A stretch of DNA of 64,000 nucleotides from Elusimicrobiota bacterium (GTDB lineage Bacteria; Elusimicrobiota; Elusimicrobia; UBA1565; UBA9628): the NCBI GenBank assembly GCA_003452935.1, contig DMMY01000012.1, positions 181,931 through 245,930 on the forward strand, read 5' to 3'. The translations under genes and the position numbers were made by a program. Below are positions 57,571-64,000 of the stretch, in pieces; within the stretch, counting starts at the first letter, position 1, and each line of letters begins with the position of its first letter. The notes beneath the pieces are model-generated. The model was not told the DNA's origin. It did not search any database and saw only the letters and a program-made list of their open reading frames with translations.

Positions 57571-60392
57571 GTGGAAAGCTCCTCGGCCGCGTTGGCCACG
57601 GCCCGGAGGGACTCCTCCGCGGCCGAGCCCAGATCGAGGCGCAGCAGGCGGCGGTTGCCCGCGGCCAGGGCGGCGAAATCTCCGCGGGCCTGGGCCCGGT
57701 GCAAGGTCCCGAACGTGAACGCCTCGCCGGGAACGGGCAGGGCCGCGGCGTCGGGCTGGACCAATTCCAGGAAGACCCCGTTGGCCGGGCCTCCTTTATA
57801 GAGTTGCCCGGTGGAATGCAGGTAGCGGGGACCGTACTGGACGACCACGGCGGCCCGGGTCAGCCGGCGCAGGCTGCGCTGCAGGGTCTCCAGAATCAAG
57901 CGCTGGCCCTCATCCTGATGAACATAGGCCAGGATTGCGCAGTAATCGCCGGGCTTGAGCCTGCCCAGATGAGCGGCGAGGACTTGGCGCAGGGGCAGAT
58001 CCAGGCCCCGGTTGGCGCCCAAAGCCGATATCAATTCCCGATCCGCGAACGCGGCCAGGCCTCCGGCGCGAAGGTCCGCTGTTTCCTTGGGCAGCGCCCC
58101 CCTTTCCAGGCTGGAGAGCAGCTTCTTGGTCTGGTCCTTGGCGCTTTGCACGTCGGGCTGGTCGAAAGGATTCACGCCGAGAAGAAATCCCGCGGCCGCG
58201 GTGGCGGCTTCCCATAGGAAAAACTGGGCGGCCAGGTCATAGGGATCCTGCAGGGAAATGTGCCGGACCGGGTGGCCGGCGCGTTCCAGCGCCGAGAGTT
58301 TTTCCTCGACCGCGGGCTCGGGCTGTTCGCGCAAGGCCAGGCGCACGAAAAAACGGTCCGTCCCGTAGCTTTCGGGCGCGCCGAGAGGTTCGCCGTGGAC
58401 CGGCAGGATGCCGCGGCCCTCCTTGCCCGTGGATTCCGCGATGAGCTGCTCGATCCATAGGCCCATCGGTTCGATCGCGGGAGACAGAGAGAGGGTCATT
58501 TTATCCCGCCCTTGCCGGGCGCCGCGTCCCAGGGCCGCGCCGAGACGCAGGGCCGGGTTCTCGGACGTATCCGCGCAGGCCGAACAGGCGCGGGCGCAGG
58601 CGCGGGCTCTGTCGAGGAGCTTTTCGACGTCTATGCCCATGAGCGCGGCGGGGACCAGCCCGAAAAGAGAGAGAGCCGAGAACCTCCCTCCGATGTCGGC
58701 GGGGTTGAGGAAGACCTTGCGGAAACCCCGGGAAATGGCCGCTTTCTCCATGGAGGTTCCGGGATCGGTGATGGCCGCGAACTGGCGTCCGGCCTTGTCT
58801 CCGGCGCGCCGCGAGACTTTATCGAAAAAATAGCCCATGAGGCAGTTGGGCTCGATGGTGGAGCCGGACTTGCTTGAAACGATGAACAAGGTCCGGTCCA
58901 GGCGCGTTTTTTTCTCCAGGGCCGCTACGGCCGCGGGATTGGTGGAGTCGAGCGCCTCCAGGGCCGGATAGCCCGGGGCGCGGCCGAAGCAGCCCCGGAA
59001 GACTTCGGTCGAGAGGCTCGAGCCTCCCATCCCGAGCACTACCGCGTGCTCGAAGCCTTCCTGGCGGATTTCCTTGACGAAGCTTCGCACCGGGCCCAGG
59101 CTGGCGGCCATGGCATCGGGCGCGCTGAGCCAGCCCAGACTGTTTCGAATGATGTTTTGGTGCGCGGGCTCGCTTTTCCAAAGCGAGGGGTCCTTGGCCC
59201 ATAGGCGCTGCGCGAACCGCGCCTGGCGCAACTCCCGCAATCCTCCTTCGACCTCGTTTTCCGTCGCTTGGATCGCGGACTTCTTGGCTGACACCGTTTC
59301 GAGGACGGAGTCGTAGGATTTTTCGAACGCCTGGAGTCCCTCGCTCTCCAAATCCCGGGTGATCGCGCCCAAGTCGAGGTCCAGGGCTTGCAGGCGCTCC
59401 CAGGCCCGATGCGCCGCGGGCAGGTCTTCTTCCAGGCTGGGCCGGCAGCTGCCGTGGTCGCGGAACGCCGCGATGGTCGCCAGAGGCATGGTGTTGACGG
59501 TGTCAGGACCTATGAGTTCCGTGACGTAAAGCGTGTCCTTATAGTTGGGGTTCTTGGTCCCGGTGGAGGCCCACAGAAGACGTTGAGGCCGAGCCCCTTT
59601 GCGTTTGAGCAGGCCGAAGCGCTCGCTCGAGAACTCGCGCTTGTAGATCAGATAGGCCAGCTTGGCGTTGACCACGGCCGCCTGCCCCAGCAGCGTCTGA
59701 GCCTCCCGTCCCGGTTCTCCTCCGCGTTGGATTATGGACATCAGTTGGCGGTCAGCGGCCGTGTCCACGCGGCTGACGAAGAAACTGGCGACGGAGGCGA
59801 CGCTGGCGAGCTCCTTGCCGCGGCCGGCGCGCAGCTCGAGGCCTTGCAGGTAGGCCTCCACGACTTGGGCGTAGCGCTCCCGCGAGAAAAGGAGGGTGAC
59901 GTTGACGGGAACGCCGTCGGCCACGGTCTGCGTGATGGCGGGCAAAGCCGCGGCCGTTGCCGGAATCTTGATCATGACGTTGGGCCGGGCCACCAGCCGG
60001 TGCAGGCGCACGGCCTCGGCATGGCTGGCGCGGGCGTTCTGGGCGAGATTGGGAGGCAGTTCCAGGCTCACGTAACCGTCTTGTCCTTGGGTATCGTCGT
60101 AGACGGCGCGCAGTTGATCAGCCGCCGTCCGGATGTCCTCCACGGCCAGCGCCTCAAAGAGCTCCTGCGGGGCCGGGTGCAGTGCGGCGAGGCGGCGCAG
60201 CGGTTCATCGTAGTCTTGCGATGATGTCAAGGCTTTTTCGAATATGGTGGGGTTGGATGTCAGGCCGGTGAGACCGTCATCCGTTATGAGGCGCTTGAGT
60301 TTCCCTGATTCGAGGAGCTCTCGGCTGATGAAGTCGCACCAGACGCTGACTCCGAAGCGGGCCAGTTCCTTAAGAGGGTTGGACTTGCTCAT
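57558..60392 (-). CDS. Bifunctional transaldolase / glucose-6-phosphate isomerase
   Basis: 944 residues from ATG 60392; the longer frame is shadow of rpiB. Residues ~1-370 are transaldolase (GLTSNPTIFEKAL, NVMIKIPAT with the Schiff-base Lys, LWASTGTKN). Residues ~400-944 are glucose-6-phosphate isomerase (GMGGSSLSTEVF, VSSKSGSTIEPN, LGVNPFDQPDVQSAKDQT). Both active sites look intact. Fusion joins the non-oxidative pentose phosphate branch to glycolysis at fructose-6-phosphate. Overlaps rpiB by 23 bases. Confidence 0.94.
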   Translation of the reverse strand: MSKSNPLKELARFGVSVWCDFISRELLESGKLKRLITDDGLTGLTSNPTIFEKALTSSQDYDEPLRRLAALHPAPQELFEALAVEDIRTAADQLRAVYDDTQGQDGYVSLELPPNLAQNARASHAEAVRLHRLVARPNVMIKIPATAAALPAITQTVADGVPVNVTLLFSRERYAQVVEAYLQGLELRAGRGKELASVASVASFFVSRVDTAADRQLMSIIQRGGEPGREAQTLLGQAAVVNAKLAYLIYKREFSSERFGLLKRKGARPQRLLWASTGTKNPNYKDTLYVTELIGPDTVNTMPLATIAAFRDHGSCRPSLEEDLPAAHRAWERLQALDLDLGAITRDLESEGLQAFEKSYDSVLETVSAKKSAIQATENEVEGGLRELRQARFAQRLWAKDPSLWKSEPAHQNIIRNSLGWLSAPDAMAASLGPVRSFVKEIRQEGFEHAVVLGMGGSSLSTEVFRGCFGRAPGYPALEALDSTNPAAVAALEKKTRLDRTLFIVSSKSGSTIEPNCLMGYFFDKVSRRAGDKAGRQFAAITDPGTSMEKAAISRGFRKVFLNPADIGGRFSALSLFGLVPAALMGIDVEKLLDRARACARACSACADTSENPALRLGAALGRGARQGRDKMTLSLSPAIEPMGLWIEQLIAESTGKEGRGILPVHGEPLGAPESYGTDRFFVRLALREQPEPAVEEKLSALERAGHPVRHISLQDPYDLAAQFFLWEAATAAAGFLLGVNPFDQPDVQSAKDQTKKLLSSLERGALPKETADLRAGGLAAFADRELISALGANRGLDLPLRQVLAAHLGRLKPGDYCAILAYVHQDEGQRLILETLQRSLRRLTRAAVVVQYGPRYLHSTGQLYKGGPANGVFLELVQPDAAALPVPGEAFTFGTLHRAQARGDFAALAAGNRRLLRLDLGSAAEESLRAVANAAEELSTCPS

Positions 60393-60849
60393 GGTTTTCC
60401 TCCCGGTATGCCTTTTCCAGCGCGCAGACCTTGTCGCGCCTGCGCACGTGCCGCTCGGCGTTGGAGAAGCGCGCCTTGAGGAACGCGCGCACGATCTCGA
60501 AGGCCAGCTCCGGGCCGATGACCCGGGCTCCCAGGCAAAGCATGTTGGCGTCGTCGTCTTCCACGCCCTGGCGCGCGGAGAAGGTGTCGTGGCAGAGGCC
60601 GGCCCTGATGCCGGGGAGCTTGTTGGCCGCGATGCAGGCGCCGACGCCGCTTCCGCAGACCATGATCCCGCGCCGGGCTCTGCCGGCGAGAACGGCTTGG
60701 GCCACCTTGCAGGCATAGTCCGGGTAATCGACGGGTTCCATGGAATCCGTTCCCGCGTTGATGACCGTGTGGCCTTGCTGCTTCAAGAAGCGTTGCAGGC
60801 GACGCTTGAGTTCGAATCCGCCGTGGTCGGCTCCCAAGGAAATTTTCAT
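60370..60849 (-). CDS. rpiB: Ribose-5-phosphate isomerase B
   Basis: Interconverts ribose-5-P and ribulose-5-P. 159 residues, normal. GADHGGFELK at the N-terminus, catalytic Cys region CGSGVGACIAANK, and DDANMLCLGARVIG. Its position before the transaldolase fusion makes a small pentose-phosphate operon. The final ~15 residues (ENHEQVQPS) overlap the next start. Confidence 0.95.
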   Translation of the reverse strand: MKISLGADHGGFELKRRLQRFLKQQGHTVINAGTDSMEPVDYPDYACKVAQAVLAGRARRGIMVCGSGVGACIAANKLPGIRAGLCHDTFSARQGVEDDDANMLCLGARVIGPELAFEIVRAFLKARFSNAERHVRRRDKVCALEKAYREENHEQVQPS

Positions 60850-60858
60850 GATCAGATT

Positions 60859-61662
60859 CTACCACTCCAGCGCCGCGGCCGCCAATTCCGCCGGCAGGCG
60901 CGGCGGGATCAATTCGGACCCGCGCAGGCGACGGCGCAACTCCCGCGCGAAGCGCGCGCGAAAGTCCCGGTCCTGGAACAAGCCTCCACGCCATGAGACC
61001 GGCAAGGGTCCTCCGAAATCCAATCCCCGGCCGGCCTCGGCGGCCAAGTCCGCGAGATGGCGGGTCGCCGCGTCCCGGATGCGGCGCGCGCGGACGTCGG
61101 TCTTGGCCAAGCGCAGGACTTTCGGCGCGACCCCGGCCACGGCCCGCACCGGATTGGCGCCGTGGGCCAGCTTGAGAGGGTCAAGCCCCAGCTTGCGGCG
61201 CAGTCCCTGGTCTTGAGCCGCGCAACGCCCGATCCAGAAAGCCGACCCCTGGTCGCCCAGCAGAGGACCCCAGCCGCCGGCGCGCCGGATCCTGCCGCGC
61301 CGGTCGCGAGCCAGGGCTATGGAGCCGGTCCCGGCCACGACCAGTATGCCCGCGCCTCCGGCAAAGGCCGCCGCCTGGGCCAGCTCAACGTCGGAAACAA
61401 CCCGCACCCTTCGGGCCCAAGTCGCGAGCGCTTTGCGGGCCTGGCTGCGGTCCGCCTTGGACCAGAGCCCCTTGCTTCCGACGGTCAAAAGCCCGAGCCG
61501 GTGAAATCCCAGGCCGCGACGCAGCCGGCGCAGGGCGTCGGGCAGGCGCCGCCAGTCCACGGCCGGCATGCGGCTTCGCCCGAGGACCCTGCCGTGCGCG
61601 TCCGCCAGGACCGCGCGCAGCCAGGTGCCGCCCAGATCTATGCCCAGGCGCAATGAAGGCAT
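60859..61662 (-). CDS. N-acetylglucosamine kinase-like protein (BadF/BadG ATPase family)
   Basis: 267 residues from ATG 61662 (GAGGG lies just upstream); the longer frame to 61716 adds 18 residues. ASKHA phosphate-1 motif is LGIDLGGTWLRAVLAD, phosphate-2 ILVVAGTGSIALAR, and GGWGPLLGDQGSAFWIG is the signature of GlcNAc/ glucosamine-type kinases. Shorter than usual (about 300). Ten bases from rpiB. Confidence 0.82.
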   Translation of the reverse strand: MPSLRLGIDLGGTWLRAVLADAHGRVLGRSRMPAVDWRRLPDALRRLRRGLGFHRLGLLTVGSKGLWSKADRSQARKALATWARRVRVVSDVELAQAAAFAGGAGILVVAGTGSIALARDRRGRIRRAGGWGPLLGDQGSAFWIGRCAAQDQGLRRKLGLDPLKLAHGANPVRAVAGVAPKVLRLAKTDVRARRIRDAATRHLADLAAEAGRGLDFGGPLPVSWRGGLFQDRDFRARFARELRRRLRGSELIPPRLPAELAAAALEW

Positions 61663-61737
61663 GGCCGTTGCCCTCATGGGGTGTTTTGGAGAGAGGCTTG
61701 CATGCGGTTCCATCATATCTTTGCCGCGCGCGGCATT

Positions 61738-63930
61738 TCAAGGCTTGATTTGCGCCGGAGCGTAGCCGGAGCGCCCGAGCGCGGTTCCCGGGAAATAGGA
61801 CAGGATGATCTCTTGAAAATCCTGTCCGGCCTCGGCGCGTCCCATGGCGCCCGACTGACAGAGTCCCACCCCGTGTCCCCAGCCTCCGCCGCGGAAGACC
61901 ATGGCCTCGGGTTTGCTGGCCGGCCCATATTCCAGGGAGCCGGTAAAGAGGGTGCTGCGCAAAGATCCAATGCCCAGGAGTCCCCGGATGGCCATTTCCG
62001 AGTCGATCTTGACCCGGCGGCGGCTGCCTTCTATGAGCAGGACGTTGACGTTCCCCGAGGCGGAGCGGCGCAGGGGCCGGATGAACTTGAGCTTGCCGGT
62101 ACGGTAATGGCGATCGATCTTGCGCGAGAGCTCTCCCCAGGGGATGACGCGAGCCCAACGAAAATGGGAAGGATGCACGAAAGTTGAGGGTTTGCAGTAG
62201 GCTTGGGGAAGGCCGTGGAGCCAGAGCCGCAGGGCCCAAGGAGAATCCGGAGGCGGCGTCGCGACGGGGGCGTCGCTGATTCCTTTCCAGTACGGGACGT
62301 CCCCCCAGCCCGTGAGGTCGCGGCCGCTCTGGGTGCGGCCTCCGCAGTTGGAGGAGTATATGACGTGGGCGGGCTTGCCTCGAAATGTGACAATGACTCC
62401 CCTGGTTTGATCCACGATTCCGCGGGAACGTTTGCTTTCGGCCCGGACTCCTTCGTAAACCTGGCAGTGCTGCCCGTCACAGACGTCATAGCCCTCTCGC
62501 CGGTGGCGGCGCGTCACGTTCTTGATGAAGAGGGCGTGGGTCCGAGCCACCACGGCTTGGGCTTTGAGCGCCTCCAGCGGGGAGCGGATCGGCATTTCGG
62601 CCGAGACCACGCCGTGCGTGTAGTTCTCGAGATCGATGCGATTGACCAGCCGCAGGTTGCGCCGGAACAGGGCTATCTCCGCCTCGCCCCGAAGCAAGGT
62701 ATCCGCGGCCGCGGCCGAGCCTCTGGGCCCGCCGCTCAGGCTCAGGGCGACCAAGCCCGCGGACTGGGATATGGGGCGGATGAGAAAGGCTTCGCGGAGC
62801 AGAAAACGCGCGTGTCCCTTCTCCGAGCGAAGCTCCATGGCGAAACGCTTCTTGACGGCTTTGACCCTCACGGTCCAGTATTCGTCCGCTTCCGCCGAGA
62901 CGATATTCTTGCCGGTCTTCGCGTTCACCAGGATGAAGTCCGAGGTGGCGGAAAAGGCCAGGCTCCGGCGCGGCCGGGGTTTGCCCCGGTTATTGGTTCC
63001 GATGCCGACGCGCAGAACGGGGACGCCGGGCGCGAAGGGCTCGGATGGGACGATCGCGGGCAGGAGCGGGCGCGTCGCCTCGCGGGCGGCTCCCCCATGG
63101 CCGAGCAAAGGCACTACCTTGGCCAGAAGCGCGCGAATATCCGGGTTGCCGGGCTCCGCGTCCCGTATCTTGGATAATTGTCTAAAGGCTTCATTGAAGT
63201 TTCGCATGCGCACGTAGAGCCGTCCCAGGGCCTCGCGGCCTTCCAGAAAATATGAATCCGCTCCCACCCCCTGCCGGTAGGAGTTGACGGCGTTGGCCCT
63301 GTCGCCGAGGGCTTCATAGGCGCGGCCGAGAAAAAGATAGGACAGGGCCGCCAGAGGCGCGCAAGACGCGGCCCGATTGATCAGAGCGACGGCTTGCTGC
63401 GCGTGGGATACGGCCATCTCGGCTCTGGCCAGCCCCAGCAAAGCCGCGGCATGCTCCGCGTCTTGCTGGAGGGCTCGTCGAAAGCTCGAGGCGGCCGCGG
63501 CTGGATCAAGTGAGCGCAGCTGTTCCCAGCCCAAAGCGGAGAGTATCTCGGGATCGGCGTCGTCGAGGCGGGCCGCCTGCGCGTACCAGAAGGCGGCTTT
63601 CCGGTGTTCTCCGGCTTCCTCGAGAACCGCCCCGCCGTTGATCCAGGGGCTGGCGGAGGCGGCGTCCAGGCGGATGGCCGCCTCGTAGGCGATGATAGCC
63701 TGCTTGAAATCGCCCCGGAAATAATAGGCATGTCCCCGCCGGAGGAGACGGTCCCACGCTTCGCCCCGGGCCGGGGCTCGAGACGGACCTCGGTCCCCGG
63801 CGGTTCGCGGCGCGGCGGTGGAAACGATCGGGGCATCGGCGCCGCGGCTTGGAAGGGATGGGTTCTCCACGGAGTTTGCGGCCCATGCCGCCTGCCCGCA
63901 AATGAATGTGAAAAGGAGGGAAAGCATCAA
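61738..63930 (-). CDS. TPR plus SpoIID/LytB-domain protein
   Basis: 730 residues. Signal peptide (MMLSLLFTFICGQAAWA), about eight TPR units over ~55-280 (HAYYFRGDFKQAIIAYEAAI, LFLGRAYEALGDRANAVNSY), a β-rich spacer, then a SpoIID/LytB domain from ~410: VVSAEMPIRSPLEALKAQAV, SNCGGRTQSG, and GGGWGHGVGLCQSGA near the end. SpoIID is a lytic transglycosylase acting on denuded glycan; LytB stimulates amidases. A role in septal or envelope peptidoglycan turnover fits. No sporulation genes are present. Confidence 0.88.
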   Translation of the reverse strand: MMLSLLFTFICGQAAWAANSVENPSLPSRGADAPIVSTAAPRTAGDRGPSRAPARGEAWDRLLRRGHAYYFRGDFKQAIIAYEAAIRLDAASASPWINGGAVLEEAGEHRKAAFWYAQAARLDDADPEILSALGWEQLRSLDPAAAASSFRRALQQDAEHAAALLGLARAEMAVSHAQQAVALINRAASCAPLAALSYLFLGRAYEALGDRANAVNSYRQGVGADSYFLEGREALGRLYVRMRNFNEAFRQLSKIRDAEPGNPDIRALLAKVVPLLGHGGAAREATRPLLPAIVPSEPFAPGVPVLRVGIGTNNRGKPRPRRSLAFSATSDFILVNAKTGKNIVSAEADEYWTVRVKAVKKRFAMELRSEKGHARFLLREAFLIRPISQSAGLVALSLSGGPRGSAAAADTLLRGEAEIALFRRNLRLVNRIDLENYTHGVVSAEMPIRSPLEALKAQAVVARTHALFIKNVTRRHRREGYDVCDGQHCQVYEGVRAESKRSRGIVDQTRGVIVTFRGKPAHVIYSSNCGGRTQSGRDLTGWGDVPYWKGISDAPVATPPPDSPWALRLWLHGLPQAYCKPSTFVHPSHFRWARVIPWGELSRKIDRHYRTGKLKFIRPLRRSASGNVNVLLIEGSRRRVKIDSEMAIRGLLGIGSLRSTLFTGSLEYGPASKPEAMVFRGGGWGHGVGLCQSGAMGRAEAGQDFQEIILSYFPGTALGRSGYAPAQIKP

Positions 63931-63989
63931 AACCCGAGCGGGATGGCCATGGTCCCCATGTCCGGGGCTCGCGCATCTTCCATCTGTTG

Positions 63990-63995
63990 AGTATA
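63990..63995 (-). promoter_or_regulatory. Possible -10 box of the SpoIID-domain gene
   Basis: TATACT on the minus strand, about 60 bases before the start codon. Its -35 element would lie beyond the right edge, so it cannot be judged. Confidence 0.3.
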
Positions 63996-64000
63996 GATAA

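Noticed and set aside
60393..60716. N-terminal extension of the transaldolase fusion
   Set aside because: It lies within rpiB in another frame and has shadow composition; ATG 60392 begins the conserved transaldolase sequence.

Overview
The window is a dense, GC-rich bacterial chromosome segment, read here from sequence alone. The cell is Gram-negative: there are two outer-membrane porin-like proteins, a KDO-phosphate phosphatase, and an Omp85-like barrel fused to a peptidase. It makes diaminopimelate/lysine (lysA), divides with FtsQ/FtsA/FtsZ and has a type IV pilus retraction ATPase. The gene mix (ftsQAZ-pilT, a Bat operon, a fused transaldolase/glucose-6-phosphate isomerase, a secretory extension on an MFS protein) would fit a deep-branching Gram-negative such as Elusimicrobiota. 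That assignment is inference, not proof.

Layout. 1-2334: a caspase-fold protein cut by the left edge. 2428-4897 (minus): tRNA-Glu, tRNA-Lys, a glycosidase-like secreted protein and a rhomboid-like membrane protein that lacks the catalytic serine. 4944-20400 (plus): one long co-directional run behind a strong promoter: ftsQ-ftsA-ftsZ-pilT, deoxynucleoside kinase, a HisC-like aminotransferase whose PLP lysine is replaced by Gln, cmk-plsC-S1 protein, a TPR protein, a peptidase/propeller/barrel fusion, lysA, a methyltransferase and a small membrane protein. 20400-22700: the only gene-poor, AT-rich island. It holds imperfect ~114-bp tandem repeats, several dyads including a perfect 24-bp palindrome, a winged-helix-like gene with a possible leaderless promoter, and a broken ORF6N gene.

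22708-38303 (minus): two outer-membrane proteins (the larger with a long structured leader), a TPR membrane protein, tRNA-Arg, apt, a sigma factor, acylphosphatase, two tRNA-Pro genes, and an overlapping operon of membrane/SpeE-like protein, miaB, PilZ, miaA, SpeE-like, hflX, plsY, bifunctional nuclease, HU/IHF and MerR. miaA and miaB make successive steps of tRNA A37 modification and flank a PilZ gene. 38427-38819 is a small secreted protein on the plus strand.

38822-49492 (minus): the aerotolerance-type operon MoxR-DUF58-DUF4381-like-BatA-BatBC-BatD-BatE. Two HEAT-repeat membrane proteins, an ACT protein and a secreted protein lie upstream of it. 49562-51877: MFS-like protein with a secretory, disordered N-terminus. 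52033-52860 (plus): RDD protein with a pilin-like tail and a probably leaderless transcript. 52857-63930 (minus): ArnT-like glycosyltransferase, coiled-coil protein, membrane-anchored glycogen-binding-like protein, then kdsC, tal-pgi, rpiB and a sugar kinase (pentose/hexose phosphate and LPS sugar metabolism), and a TPR-SpoIID protein. No complete mobile element, CRISPR array or rRNA was seen.
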